Positions 11,751-24,362 of a DNA stretch of 64,000 bases are shown piece by piece (position 1 is the stretch's first letter; each line of letters starts with the position of its first letter). Below the pieces are notes generated by a model, which was given only the letters and a program-made list of their open reading frames with translations, searched no databases and was not told the DNA's origin. Both the position numbers and the translations under genes were made by a program. The stretch is from Cephalotrichum gorgonifer. Lineage: Eukaryota; Ascomycota; Sordariomycetes; Microascales; Microascaceae. The stretch is from the NCBI GenBank assembly GCA_900312665.1, contig ONZQ02000010.1:1200278-1264277 (forward strand), in the 5' to 3' direction.

Positions 11751-13796
11751 TGCAGGTGCCAGAACAGGACTGCCAGCCTCCTTTCCAGCCCACTATTAGT
11801 CGTAATTACTCAGTGTTCTGCTTTCGCCCACGGGATATCGGCACCAGCGGACGCCACGCGTACGCCTCCTCGCGTCATCCTGCCCGAGAGCCCCGACGAC
11901 TTACATAGTGATAGGCGACCAGCTACTCCTGCCTGGTATATAATAATCGCTTGCACTGACAGGAAGATAGGGGCATCAATCTTATCGCAAGAAATTGGGA
12001 CCGATGCCCGCAGGGTTAAAGTGCTACTACGTATGGAACATCGTCAGCCTAGGACGTCTGTTCGGTCATTGGCCGGAGGACTAAGTCGTTTCTTTGGCCC
12101 TTGATCCCGAGAGGTGAAAGACGATGACTTGATCATTAATCTCTTGTAATCATCCCGGGCAAGGAAACGACTAGAAACCGGTTGCGGACAGGGGTTAATA
12201 GACCACCACCCGCCACCCACATCCAACAGGACGGTAATAGTGACATACTTTAAAACATTTCTTAGACACGAACGCGCTCATTCGCGTGTTCGCCCCCCTC
12301 CCCTGTTTAATGGCCAGTTTTCGAGAGAGGGGGAAGGGGGGGCGGGGGGCAACAGGTTCGCGTCCAAGACAAGACAAAGACAGGAGGAGATAAAACACTC
12401 CGAGGGTCTCGGGCGAGTCGAGTGTCCCTGGGTACCACACCACCCCCCCTGTCCATGCTTATTTCTCCCATGCTTCCGGGGGGAGGGATGGGGACTGGGG
12501 GAACAACAAAAAGTGGCTGGGTTTCGGCTTTCTTCATGTTGGGGGCCATGGCTGGCGGAGAGGGAAAGATCAAGAGTTTAGAATTCGACGCCACAGCGGC
12601 TACGGCTTGGGGGCCCAGTGTGGTGTTTGATGGATGCGCAACCCAGGACCAAGGATATGACCTGGTTCGGTTCAGCCCTTCATCCGAACCCCCTCCCGCT
12701 TTTATACATTCTCAGCACCCGTGGTCAAGAGGGAATGCTACCAGTAGAAATGAGACAAGAGCATACATTCTCAGACAAAAACACGACAGCCGGGGAAACA
12801 GAAGGCAGGGAGGAAACTCTGGTACACTTGTCGTTCGGAGCTACACCTTGCCCTCGCCCAGCCCAGCTGGTCCCTTGCAGGCTGTCATCTCCCTCAGCTT
12901 CGGACCTCCGAGTGACGTGCTCAACTGGCTTTCTCTTGACCAGTCGCAGGGGAGGGAGAAGTGGGCTATTCGCCGTGCTGGCAACAGCACAAACTAACAC
13001 CAGGGGAAACATTCTTTCGAAACTCCTCACGAGCACAAAGAAGCTTTCTCCCACGTGTCTCCTTCCCCTTCGGATGACACTAATAGGAGACGGCTAGGGA
13101 CATATCCCCCCCGATGACGAGGGCCAATGACTGATCGGTCGCACAAGCAAGCGGCCAGCGAGATGTTAACACGATAGCTTAATTATTTAGCTTAGTGGCT
13201 GTATCCAATCTGGACCACCCACGAACAATATTCACAACACACTTTGCTTCTGCGGTCACCCCTCCCCCATCGTCACACATCGGCGCCACTGCGTCGACGA
13301 GTTTCCATTCCCGCTTCCCATGCTGCGTGCGGAGCACATTTCAACCAATATTTCAGGACATCCCCCCTTGTCCGTGTAATGTCCGCACGTCATATTTGGA
13401 ATGTGGAAGCGTGGGGTGACTGACGTATATGGCGTTTGGAGGGAGAGGAGTGTATCTAGATTCAGCCCCGACCAGGTAAGCCCTGGCCACAAGTAATACG
13501 CACGCGCATGGAATGATATGTCCGACTCGATGACTTTCGAACCAGGCTATTTACAAGGTTTACAAAAACTCGCCGGTATCGAGGATGAACCGACGAAGAT
13601 CCAGCCGAGCGGAATATTCCCACCCACCATCCCGCCCATCCCGAACGGCCCCTCTCCGGCCCCGGCTTCCTTGGACCACCCCTCAAGCGTCGGCTTTACT
13701 AGTCGTCATTGCGTGTAAGCGTGCTTCGTATTCTCCAAGCCTTACAACCGTAAACCATGTTTTTTTTTTCTTAAATTCATGCCCGTAACGATACTT

Positions 13797-13827
13797 CCTA
13801 TCCGTACTCGTGCTTTGTACGGATAGG
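13797..13827. repeat. perfect 11-bp inverted repeat, 9-nt loop
   Basis: CCTATCCGTAC at 13797-13807 and GTACGGATAGG at 13817-13827 enclose a 9-nt loop, giving a strong hairpin. No poly-U tract or coding 3' end is adjacent to make it an obvious terminator. Confidence 0.85.
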
Positions 13828-14037
13828 GCGCGAGTCAACCGGTTTTTCGGCCCCGACTTGGACTCCACTCCAGCTCCACTCGGCCCATCGAGAATACGAG
13901 CACCGTACTCCTTACTGTGGATATGTAGGGAAATGTAACGCCAAATCAAGCTTTTGGCACATCACCATCTCCACCTCTTCGTATTCTAGCCTTAAGATTC
14001 ATGCAAATATTGCCCCAATGGCGCCTGTCACGATCTC

Positions 14038-14185
14038 CACAACTAAACATCTACGCAAGAATATATCTACAAAGCTACAGAGCTACACAACCTATACACC
14101 AGCATACCTATGCGCCTAAGCACCTACACACCTACGTAGCTACACACAGTTGCACACAGCACAGCTACACAGCTACACGGCTACA
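14038..14185 (+). repeat. degenerate CTACACA/CTACACGG simple array
   Basis: Irregular repetition of ACCTACACA, AGCTACACA and GGCTACAGC-like words, leading toward the CA microsatellite 350 nt later. Boundaries are approximate. Confidence 0.6.
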
Positions 14186-14533
14186 GCTATATATCCATTC
14201 CACCTTCTACACATTCCACGGAGTACACACCATCATATGCCCACGCCCGTAGATCCATCCGTACTTGTATGTCCGGACATCCAGATCGACCCGTCCGATC
14301 CCGCCCTCGTAAATCGCCACACAAAACCGCACGGATACAGGTTTACACTGCGGCAGTATATAAATGCAAAACAGGATCCGCGCTGATCGACGATGGGATT
14401 TTCCTCCGACCTTTGCGCGGCACGGACACAGGCGTAGATACGGGCATATACACACATATACAGGTAACACACACATACAGTGGCAACACACACCTCCAGG
14501 GGCAACGCACAACCACAGGCACGCATGTAAACT

Positions 14534-14535
<2 letters not shown>

Positions 14536-14578
<43 letters not shown>
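14536..14578. repeat. (CA)n microsatellite, about 21 units
   Basis: An uninterrupted CA dinucleotide run. On the opposite strand it encodes spurious Cys-Val repeats in open frames, which are not real genes. Confidence 0.97.
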
Positions 14579-14581
<3 letters not shown>

Positions 14582-15124
14582 GAGGCATACACACAGATAC
14601 CCTCGCCCCCAAAGCACATGCACACTGCCTACCTGCACCTCGAACCTGATGACCTACAGTAGGTCCCATCGACATTACACCAGCACAGAAACGGACCGTT
14701 AACGCCAACGACCCCAAGCTCTACCGCAGCAGAAGCGCGAAGATCACCTTTTGCCGCCCCCCCCTACTGTCACATTTCCCCCACACACATGTACCCAGCA
14801 TCGTCATACCACCATCCATTTTTGTCAATCGCCTTAATTCATCAACTGCGGATATGATCCAAGATATTTGTATACACCCCCCCGGTCCTCCACACTTCTA
14901 AAAACGCCGCGCTAAAAGCCGAAAAGCAGCAGAGGACGACGCTCCTCTGATCCGGGAGTGGCCGCCTTGACACCGCACCAAAAAGCCTAACCAAAGTCCG
15001 CCGTGACAAAGGGAAAAAATGTATCACCCTGTCTTAGATGACATGGTTGTGATACCCAGTACTCCGTAGTTCTCAACCACATAAAATCGTTGCCAAATCG
15101 CTTCGTAAATAAACACAGCAGACC

Positions 15125-16597
15125 TCACTGCCTGCCATCACCACTACCGCCCGGCCCCGTCTCCCCCGCACAGCTCTCTCTCGACTCCTGATTCCTCAGC
15201 CGCCGATTATATCCCGTCCAGCTCCCCCTCGCCCCCGCACTCATAATCCAGTCCGGGATCGGCGGCGTCAACCTCCTCTCCGGCCCGTCCTCGGCCTCAT
15301 CCGCGGCCTCCAATATTGACGCCTCGGGCGAAGTCTCCCTTGCCGCGGGCCTCAGCGGCGTGAAGTCACTGAAGAAATCTTCACGGCTTCCCTGCCTGCC
15401 CAGCGGGCTCGGCGCCCCCGGCAGGCTTCCGCTCCGCATCCGGCTCAGAGACCGGATACTCTGCCTGTCCGAGACCACCTGCCCCGCGTTCGGGCTCGCC
15501 ATCACCACCGTCCCGGGTGTCGCCACGGGGGGCGGGTTTGGCGAGTCAGAGCGGAAGAGGGGATGGATGTGCGCCTCGCTGCTGTCTGAGGCCGTGGCGA
15601 AGTACGGCCCCGCGGGGCTATAGCTCCGGCTGCGATTCCGGTTGCGGGTCCTTGCTGGCGGTTCTAGGTCGACGGGGTCGATGACGCTGGGGGTCCTGCT
15701 CGTTGTGGGGCTCGCCGGGATGGTTTCGAGGAAGCGACCTGTCGGGGACGATGACTGCAAGACTGTTTGGCGGTTTTGTGGGTCTACGGACGACGTGTCC
15801 CACGAGTCGAAGCCCTCGTCGGCGGCGCTCACCCGTTCTCGCTGCCCATTTGACGCGGCGGATGATGCTGCACTCTTCTCCCTCGTGAGTAGCCGCCGTG
15901 TCGAGAGTGGCCGGGCGATGCTAGAGATTGACCCGCGGATCGAGCTCAGCGTCTCGGTGGCCGAGCGCCCGCTGCTCGACACTGATGGGCTGAGGGAGGA
16001 GCCAAGCGGCGTAGCATCTTCTCCCTTCTCCTTCCGTGGATAGGGGATAGTTGCGTGGTAAGGAATCGACTTCAGCTGTGCGCGCCTGGGCTGTCGAGCC
16101 TCCTCCTCCTCCTCGTTGGTATGAAGAGAAAGGGCGGCTCCGTGGCTGGGCAGCCGCGCGAACACGAAATGGGTGACGATAAAGCCGATCTGGGAGGCGA
16201 ATGCCAGGCCCAGGGCGACGGCTGAACCAATCATGAATTTGGTCTGCTTGGATCCCAGCACGCTGCCCGTAGAGCTCTGGGCGGCGCTGTTGAGGGAGAT
16301 TAGGGTTATTACCGATGAGACGGTGGCCAGAGTGCAAACCAGGATGCTGACGCCGAAGGCGATCCCGAGGAACCGTCTTGAGCGTTCCGGTGTCGAGACG
16401 ATATAGTAAGTGGAAAATAGCCAGGCTAGCACCGAGAGCACCAATCCCTCTAATGACGCTGATACGATAGCTGCGGTACGCACCCTGGCTGGCTCGGGAA
16501 GGTGGCCGGTTGAAATGACGTGTACGATGAGTATTGCTGAGGTTGCGAGGAGGGCCACTGCCCCCGCCGCAATGGGCAGAATGCGTGGTATTGTCAT
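15125..16597 (-). CDS. four-transmembrane fungal protein with long Ser/Pro-rich tail
   Basis: A single exon of 490 aa if started at the ATG at 16597 (MTIPRILPIAAG...). The frame is open a further 27 codons upstream to 16678, but that part looks like leader sequence. The first about 170 residues contain four hydrophobic helices, near residues 5-28, 42-66, 77-103 and 122-148. The remaining about 320 residues are hydrophilic and disordered, rich in Ser, Pro and Arg, with a short poly-Glu stretch (NEEEEEARQ) just after the last helix and many SP/TP sites suited to phosphorylation. The compact four-helix bundle plus cytoplasmic tail resembles SUR7/MARVEL-like fungal membrane proteins, but I cannot assign the family. 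Function unknown. Confidence 0.75.
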   Translation of the reverse strand: MTIPRILPIAAGAVALLATSAILIVHVISTGHLPEPARVRTAAIVSASLEGLVLSVLAWLFSTYYIVSTPERSRRFLGIAFGVSILVCTLATVSSVITLISLNSAAQSSTGSVLGSKQTKFMIGSAVALGLAFASQIGFIVTHFVFARLPSHGAALSLHTNEEEEEARQPRRAQLKSIPYHATIPYPRKEKGEDATPLGSSLSPSVSSSGRSATETLSSIRGSISSIARPLSTRRLLTREKSAASSAASNGQRERVSAADEGFDSWDTSSVDPQNRQTVLQSSSPTGRFLETIPASPTTSRTPSVIDPVDLEPPARTRNRNRSRSYSPAGPYFATASDSSEAHIHPLFRSDSPNPPPVATPGTVVMASPNAGQVVSDRQSIRSLSRMRSGSLPGAPSPLGRQGSREDFFSDFTPLRPAARETSPEASILEAADEAEDGPERRLTPPIPDWIMSAGARGSWTGYNRRLRNQESRESCAGETGPGGSGDGRQ

Positions 16598-18880
16598 GTT
16601 TGCAGTTGTAAATCTTACTGACAGTTTCTGAGTAGGGATGGGTAAGGGCCGAGTCCGGTTGGCCGAAGTACAGGGCAAGAATTCTCCCCCCCGGAGGCCA
16701 GCAGGGGGTAAACTAATAAAGCTTGGAAGCCAACGCAGGCCGGCGTGTTCGCTCCCAAGCTTGAGAAAACGAATGAAGGCCAGTCACGGACCAGATCCGA
16801 CCGACTGGGAAGCGGCTGAGCGACAAGTTCTCGGGTTACGCAGGGTCCCGGGGTCGAATTGTTGTTGCTCAGCAGAAGTGTCAATAATAGTCGTCGTTAT
16901 GGTTGAAAACCTGGTCGAGTTGGGTAAGCCAGGCCTTCCAAGTTTAGGGACAGGCCGAGCGGAAGTTGCGTGCTCGTTCTCTCCCTTGAGCTCGACGGAT
17001 TGCGGGAGGAAGTGCGAGAACGAGATCCGGCGTGGGACAGGACACTGGGGAATATATTCGAGACACGGTTTGCGAGGTCGACCTAGCCCGTAGAATAGGC
17101 AGCACGCTATAAAGATGCGTGAGCGGACTGTGTGATCCCGGGCTTGCGGACCCAAGGAACGACGGCTCCTTTGGGCGTCACGGCCAAACTGGTTAAATCT
17201 GGCTCAGTTCCTGCGGGGCGGATCGTCGGTAGTTGGATGGAATAAGCGAGGGTGTGCAAGAACTGGGAGGCCGGCCAGAAGGGAAGGGTTCCGGTGGTCG
17301 AGTGGAAGTGGCCTAGGCAATATAGGCGACTGCGGCCGAGATGGTAAAAAGTCGTAACTGCTCGGGGATATTGTCTGCGGCTAGAGATCGCGGGAGGGGG
17401 AAGGAAGGGTGGGTGGAAGGCGAGCGTATAAGCGGAGGCGAGCTTATTGCGCGGGTAGATATCGAGAAAGCGGGGAGGGGGAGGGGCGAGAGGATAAAAA
17501 GAAGAGGGGCCGCTATTTTTACGAGACTGAGCGGGAAGAAGACTTCGAGATCTAAGAAGCACTGCCTTGACTCCCAGGACCTTTACTTGTTGATTGCAGA
17601 CAGGTAATATAGACCGAATCAGTCAACGGTCGGCTCACCGCACGGAATCGCTGTGGGGATCGGTTAGGTGTGGTTGTGTCTCAGTCGGATGGCGAGATTT
17701 GCGGGCCGATCGACGATCAACGACTTCGGTGGGAGAGAGGCGCGTGTAAGTGGCCCAGAGGGTACTAACAAAAGAATAAAAGAGTGGGTGCAATCGAGCA
17801 CGAGGGACGAAACGAACGGGAGTATACTCTTGCCAGAAGAAGAAACAGAACGAGTGTGGAGAAAAATAAGAAGAGAGGCGGCTCGAAAGAAGACACGGGA
17901 GGAGAGTGATATGGGGATAAAACGGATAAAGTATCCCGGAGAGGTTCGACTCTCAAGGCGAGAAGACGCGTCTGGGGCTTGCTCGCTCATCAGATGCAGG
18001 TGCGGCATGATGGGATGGAATGCGCGACCGGGGCAGGGTAGGCAAGGCAGGGGCGACCGGGGGGGTACGGGGGTACACGGTACCTGGGCGGAGGTACGTA
18101 CACCGGATGTGACTCTAAAACCTATAATCCTCCGTCCAGTACTTGTATTCGCAGGAGGAGGGATGGTCCTTGAATGCAAGTGTAAGCCTAAGCGAATACT
18201 TACAGGAATACGCCGGCGAGGTAGGTACTCCCCGTCGAAGTTTTGTTTGCTGGGCTTTTCTTCTTTCTTCATTTCCTGCGTTATTTTCTCCCCGTTCGAT
18301 TGCCTGCTTGCAGATGTGCAGGCTACGACGGAAGGAGCTTCCCTCCGCTGGTCTCACTAAGATGGAAGATGGAGCTACATTAGTAGCTGGATTCATGACA
18401 TTGGATGGGCCGGCCGGTTGGCGGTGGAGACACTTTTCCTCGCGACTTCCTCCGCCGAACAAAAACTGGTGTGGCCGCCTCCTCCCTCTAGCTCGGTGCT
18501 CTTAGCTTCGTATATGTATGACATGCGTTGCCCGGGACGAACTCTGTGGGGAGAAGACATCGAATACATTCCTGACTGTCGGCCCCTCCGCTCCTCTGAT
18601 TGCTTTTGCCAACAGCCATGAGTGTAGGAATGCCCGCTATCTCGTTGCTTCTCGGCGAAACACACCTCGTCTTGCCAATGGCGAGTCCTCTCAGTGTCCC
18701 ATCCCAAGGAGCTAAGCCCCAGCCACGGCGACGGGGTGGCACTCGACGGTGCTGCCCCGACAGTATCTCGGGGGCTCCGGTTTACTTATGATACTAACTC
18801 ATCGTCGATGGGGCGCTCGATGTTTGAAATCCGGGGTTGTTTCATGTCGCATGGGACCTTGGCAGAGGCCACGGCACAGG

Positions 18881-18899
18881 TTTTTTTTTTTTTTTTTTT
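18881..18899. repeat. T19 homopolymer
   Basis: An uninterrupted run of T, prone to length error in sequencing. Confidence 0.9.
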
Positions 18900-20781
18900 A
18901 ACTTAGATGTACCCCATACTCTTACTCCGTAATTCCATCTGTACCATATTACCATCGTTAAGTAGCATCTGTTCCTGACATTTGAGAGTCGCTTGGTGGG
19001 GTTACATACGAATAGCCAGGTCGCATTGTTTCGGCAGAGCGGGGCATTTCGCGTTTCCTGGTGCCAAATGAGAGAGGACGGACGCCCGAGCCCCGGGGGA
19101 GCTAACCTTTGTTCCTGCCAGGGCCGATGCGACGTAGAAGAAAAAAGAGAAAAAGAAGAAGAAAAGAAGGGGGGGAAAACCTGCCAGACACTACCCAGAC
19201 ACTGACTGACATCCACCAGTCCCCACCCACCAACTTCCAGAAGGTGGTGATCTCCAGAGATTTAGGATATCCTTCTTTGAGCCCTGGAACACATTTTCGA
19301 GAGGAATTCATGCCACTCGTAAGCTTCGACGACGTTCGAACACGGGCAATTGTCAATGGTCTGGAAACCCAACCGAAGTTCCGGTCGAGCCTGCCTTCTG
19401 TGGGGACGCAGCCGCCCGACGACTCGGCGCTACTTTGGGTTTACCACAATAGGTCTGCGAATGTAGGATATAGTAGTGTTCGATAAGACGGTGGGTGCTT
19501 TTGACGTGTGCGGGCAGCTCGATATTTCCATCTCGTCCCACCACGGGGCGGGCCATAAATGGAAGTGCTCCGTCCTCGGTATTATTTGTAAGTACATATA
19601 ACGATGGGTAAGCACGGGCCCCGGAAGATTGGGGTGTTCTCGAGTCTCTTATTCCGAACATCTGGCTGGCTGGAATCCTCATGCTCAGCGGGTCATTCTT
19701 TGCAGGATTGAAGAGGCGAAAGTGGACCTTTCTCAAACGTTTGGGGAGAGGAAATGGGCAGGAAGGAGGAAATGCCCGATATGCAGGAATGGAGAGGGCG
19801 GAGTTGGGGGTTTGGGGCTTGGGCCAAGGGGAACATCAGCCACCGCCTTCGACTACTCCTAGCCAGGCTGGAGGAGGAACATCGGATACCTCTAATAACT
19901 ACCTGGCTCTGGTTCGAGCATATGCTTGGAGAACAAGTAACTATTACAAGTATGAGGTCTTAATATGGGAGGTCAAGGAGCTGCATTCTTCGAAGCAGGG
20001 GGATCCATGGCCGAAAATAGGCATTGGTCATGTCAAGGAAGTGCTAGCGATACTTGTACATCCACAGCAAACGGGAGAGCTAAGGTACGGGAGCGCCGGC
20101 CGCCCGCGGAGGGATTTGTTTCGTTTCCGGGTTTCGTTTGTACCGGGCGGCAGTAATATCTCACGGTGTGGTATCATATCAGACCAGATCCTACAAGGTA
20201 TGTAGGGGACGATTGTACGATCCCTACCCCGGTACTTCCGGCGCGATATGGCTTACTTGCAGGACGGAAAAGTGACGGAGAAGTGGATTTGAGGGGAATT
20301 TTTCTCGCCCGAGGCTCGTATTAGTGATTCTATTCCGCTGACGTTTCCGATGCTTCTGTGGTATGGATATGGGGCCTGAGGGTGTAACGAGAATAGCAAC
20401 ACGTGGAAATTAAGGGAGCGAAGAGGGGAGCTATGACCCCCAAAACTGGGGCGGAGGAGCCGCGGAGGGAAATCGCTCTCATCCAACTTGGACGAGTACG
20501 TGTACAGGCACAGCTGAACAGACGGGCTGTGTAAGAAGAGTGAAATTTGCGCTACTAATACAAGTAGAAAACCCCTCCTACATGTATCCTAGGAGGACGG
20601 GAATTGCATGATGTGGAAGTGAGGAGGGGGCGGGGCACATCCTCAATTGGGAATTTGTTTACTCTTCACTTGGAGCATTCGCAAAACAACGCGAACCGCG
20701 CAAGTCCGTGCTTGCATGGATGTGTCTTCCAAATGTCTCTTCTTTTTGTTGTTTCCTTCCGCTTCCACCTGTGAATCTCTC

Positions 20782-20819
20782 TGCAGGTACCAGAGTCACT
20801 TGCAGGTACCAGAGCCACT
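20782..20819. repeat. 19-bp tandem duplication
   Basis: TGCAGGTACCAGAGTCACT (20782-20800) is followed directly by a copy differing at one base (20801-20819). Confidence 0.9.
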
Positions 20820-21413
20820 TGAACGTCACCCGACTGCCGACAAGACTGCACCACCGGAGTAAAAACCCCGCTGACAAGCCGGACAAAAAAAATGTACCGA
20901 GGAGCACCCCCCGATCCCTCCCGGTCTCTCCCCCCTCCGGCCCCACCTCCACCAGGACGTACTCAGTACAGAGTCTTCGCGTTCCTCGCCCTGCCCAGTA
21001 TGATAGTTACCATTCCCTTTCGGAATGAAACAGGACTTACGTACAGCTGGCTCGTGTGCTATTTCCCGATGGTTACTACTTCCCGTTTCTGACTTCGTCT
21101 TCGGCCCGAACTTGTTTTCTCCCTGCCCCTATGGGGGATTTGAAATCCGAAAGCGGGTATAAGAAGAAAAGAAACAGTAAAAAAAAAAGAATGCCACGCC
21201 GGTAGGTGGAGAGTAGGGTGAACCCGTGTTTCAGATCGCCTGGGAGGTCATATAAGTTTTTTTCTTCCGGGCGAGACTAAGACGGACGGGCAGCTGTCTA
21301 CTCGTGGAAAGAGGTAGCAGTGCAGCACCGGGGAATATTGTTTGACAGCGCGTGGTCAGGCTTGCGGTGACAGTGCATCCCTTCACCGACTGTGGGACGA
21401 ACGAACCGGGAAA

Positions 21414-21433
21414 NNNNNNNNNNNNNNNNNNNN
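21414..21433. other. assembly gap (20 N)
   Basis: Twenty N characters. A round 20 suggests a placeholder of unknown true length rather than a measured gap. Confidence 0.98.
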
Positions 21434-22889
21434 AAGGAAAAAGAGCTGAGCTCAGACCGGGGCTCTCGTGATCTCCGGTGATATTCGATGGGTGGTTATC
21501 GGTGAACCACTCCCGCGCCACGACGCGTCCCAAGTTTTCATGCCAACTTACACCGCGAACAAAATCCTCCCACCTTATCTCCGTCTTAGGAAAAACAACA
21601 AATATTAAATTTCATAATTTCATAATTCAAGTTCTGGGAATCATGTGGCCGATGCCCTCGATCACCACCCACTTTACCCCTCATGTTCCTACGTGCACGA
21701 AGTAGTAGTTTGTGTCTCTCTCGGCAATACTTCATTCGTTTGCCCGTCTTTGTCTCTTTTCTTTCTCTCTTGTTTTACCTCCATCCCCGCTGTTGTTATA
21801 GTGACCAAACTACAAAGTGCTTCAAGTAATTAAAACCCCCAATAGGGCGTCTCAGATGCAAGTGCTTTTTTCTCGGGTAGCCTCGAAGTTACCCGCGTGG
21901 CTTGGGAGCCCGCCCGGTGAGTAAAAGTTTATGGGCACTTCCAGTGCAACCCGAGAAAGAAACCCTCTCTCCTTGGGCGCGTTTGGTCAGAAGGGGAAAT
22001 TACGATGACAGCCCGCTTTCTTTTGTGGGTGTAAATGCAATGCAACGGTGTAGTAAACCTGCTCGACGCGTTCTGGCGCAGTGCGCTTTGCTGCGCGCCC
22101 GCCAGGTCTCGGGCGCGAGACTAAGGGGCGATCTTTTGATAGGGATGGTTCCTTTTTGATGCCTCATCCGGCGAGCCCTATATCCCTTTCGGAGAGGCCT
22201 TGAACTGCGGATGGAGAAGGGAATAATGATCGTAGTTGTAGACGGACGAGTGATCTGCTTGCGGGAGAGGCGCTAGTGGGCTGAAACATCCCTTGCGAGT
22301 GGAGAATGGTCGTCGGGGAAAAGGAGGAAGAGGGGGGTTTTCAATTCACCGTTGGTTGGGGAATGTTTCCCTCACTCACAAACTGGTATAGTGTGCCTGT
22401 ACGAGTGCTCGATCTGTCGCGTGTCTGTCGATTGCTGAAGGTATGGCTAAAGAGAACGGAGTGAGACGAAACAAGAGCCAGCTGGGATTGGGCAGGCAAA
22501 ACATCTTCGACTGGGTAACAGTCACATCAAGAGTCACTGTCCCACTCCATCGAAGAGAATATCTCCATGCGACCACTCCGTAACCACTACGGATTTCATA
22601 TACTTACACAGTATCTCTTGGATTCTGTCAGGACCCCTATCTCACCTGTCGTCACTCCCGAGCCCGAGGGACACTACGAATGAGGCAAAGATTGTAGGTG
22701 TCAAGCCTGTCGGTGGAAGACATGGTGAAAGACCAGAAGATGTACGTCAAGTCATATATGTCACGTATAAGCAGTCCCGCCCCAGACTCTATCTCTAACT
22801 TGTCTCTGCCGGCCTCCAAGATGGCCCACAGGCCCCCCTCCAGACCAACCCTCCCCCGTAATGGAGCAGCCAGCAGCCACGGAGGCAAT

Positions 22890-23583
22890 CTATCGCCGAG
22901 CCATGGACGCAATCTCACCCGCATCCGGCTCGCTCTCGTCGATGAACCCAAACTTCGCATACAGGGGCGCACCAGCCTTCGTCGCATCCACGTACGCAGC
23001 AACGCCGTGCTCATCCGCAAGATCACAACCCCATTTGATAAGCATGGATCCCGCCCCTCGCCGCTGATAATCGGGGTGTGTCCCGAGCGTGTCCAGATCT
23101 AATAACAAACGGCACGTGTTAGTGAAAATATATAAATATATATAAGCGAGAGGGAATAGAAAAACAAGATTTTGAGGATATCCTCGCACAGTAATGTCTC
23201 CGGTCGCCCATGACCCGCCTCCTCTCCGCCTCCTCTCTCACGAAAAACGCATCGCAGACCTCGCCCGGCATGTCCCCGTGCCAAGGCGGATACCGAGCCC
23301 CGCGCTCCTCGGGCATGGCGAGGTCCCATTTCGCGTAGGCGGCGATCCGCGCGCGGCCCCGGGCATCCACGGACTCCGGGTCGACGACCTTGACGTAGCG
23401 CTGGAACGGCTTGTTCAGGAGGTCGCCGCGGTTGGCGTCGTCCCACCACTTCCGCACGCCCGGGGTGTCGGGCCACAGGCGCCGGATGCCGGGGTCCGTG
23501 AAGGCGGCGAACCAGAGCTCCGTGAGGGCGGGGACGTCGTCTAGGGTCACCGCCTCCAGTCTGAGGCCGTTGGGGGTGGTCAT
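22890..23583 (-). CDS. GNAT-family N-acetyltransferase
   Basis: Exons 23583-23190 and 23098-22890 give a 200-aa protein; the 91-nt intron uses a GTGCGA donor and a TTATTAG acceptor. The join reads HYYLDTLGTHPDYQRRGAGS, which restores the classic GNAT motif A. The acetyl-CoA pyrophosphate loop Q-R-R-G-A-G lies at residues 143-148, followed by ML(I)KWGCDLADEHG and a C-terminal LYAKFGF segment. The N-terminal half has the usual GNAT opening (LRLEAVTLDDVPALTELWFAAF). The length is typical for the small fungal GNATs annotated as acyltransferases. The acceptor substrate cannot be deduced. It lies beside two tRNA genes with no obvious functional partner. Confidence 0.85.
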
Positions 23584-23896
23584 GCTGAAGCTGAAAACCA
23601 GGGGAAGTACTCCAGGAGATGTTTGCCTTCGGCGCCGAGGGAGGTCCGGTGTGGGGCTTTAGGAGGATGCGGGGATGGTGAGAGCTACTACAAGTGGCTT
23701 GGAACGAGAAGGATTACGAGCATATTCCCGGGTCATCCTCCAGACCCGATTTTTGTTCTATTCTTTGGGCGCATGACCTATCATCGGTATTTCATAAGCT
23801 GCGCCCGTCCATCCCCCTTGGGAATAATACTACACCAAAAGAAAAACGACCATAAAGAGTCGAACATAAAAAGAGCAAAAAATTAAGGAAATCATT

Positions 23897-23982
23897 TCTC
23901 CCGAGCCTGAATCGAACAGGCGACTTTCCGATTGACCGTTCAATTACAGTCGGACGCCATGAACCAACTAGACCATCGGGAG
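23897..23982 (-). tRNA. tRNA-Tyr (GTA), intron-containing
   Basis: Reading the minus strand, the acceptor stem CTCCCGA pairs with TCGGGAG (discriminator A). The anticodon stem TCCGA/TCGGA encloses a loop with GTA after CT, interrupted one base 3' of the anticodon by an 11-nt intron. The T arm is GCCTG-TTCGATT-CAGGC. Nuclear tRNA-Tyr genes in fungi normally carry an intron here. Confidence 0.93.
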
Positions 23983-24362
23983 TTTCTGATTTGTTGAAGT
24001 TTCCGCGACCGTCGTGAGAGTAAGAGGCTTGGCTCGATGGAGTGGAGTCTCAAGACTTGGACTAATACTCCGTCGTTAATGCTCGGAGAGTTCCGGCCTA
24101 CTTCACCTCGGCTCGGCTTCAACAATGGTATTACAACTGCGTAGTTGCCAGTTGTCCGAAACGGGTGCTATAGAGTGGATATCGAACCTGTAATCCCGTG
24201 TCCACTCTCGTCGGTAGTGCCGATGTGTCAACGTGGACGACGCGATACCATGCCGTCGAGATAAACTACGAGGAGGACCAGTTGGTGCCGCACACCTACC
24301 TGCAAACCAATACATTCTCACCACTGATCGCAGTTGCCAACAGCCAATGGCGCGTTGCCGTG

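Larger units (their letters stand above)
8095..15124. other. 7-kb gene-poor block
   Basis: No open frame here has recognisable protein content, although several exceed 100 codons. The block contains a (CA)n microsatellite, a degenerate CTACACA-type array (about 14038-14185) and several short inverted repeats. Base composition is mixed rather than strongly AT-rich, so repeat-induced point mutation of an old transposon is not obvious. The left end includes the DUF1996 promoter. Confidence 0.5.
16598..22889. other. 6.3-kb gene-poor block containing an assembly gap
   Basis: No gene could be supported. Overlapping frames of 200-230 codons on both strands at 17664-18360 lack recognisable motifs and have the composition of random translation. 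The block carries a 19-nt T run, a 19-bp tandem duplication, the N gap and many TACTTGTA-like motifs. A gene interrupted by the gap cannot be excluded. Confidence 0.45.

Noticed and set aside
14207..14638. Cys-Val-repeat frame on the minus strand
   Set aside because: It is the translated CA microsatellite.
8095..15124. RIP-mutated transposon
   Set aside because: No strong AT bias, no transposase-like fragments and no long terminal repeats seen by eye.
17664..18360. Overlapping long frames on both strands (202 and 230 codons)
   Set aside because: Neither has a domain, a signal sequence or plausible codon pattern; both read like random translation of the same mixed-composition DNA.
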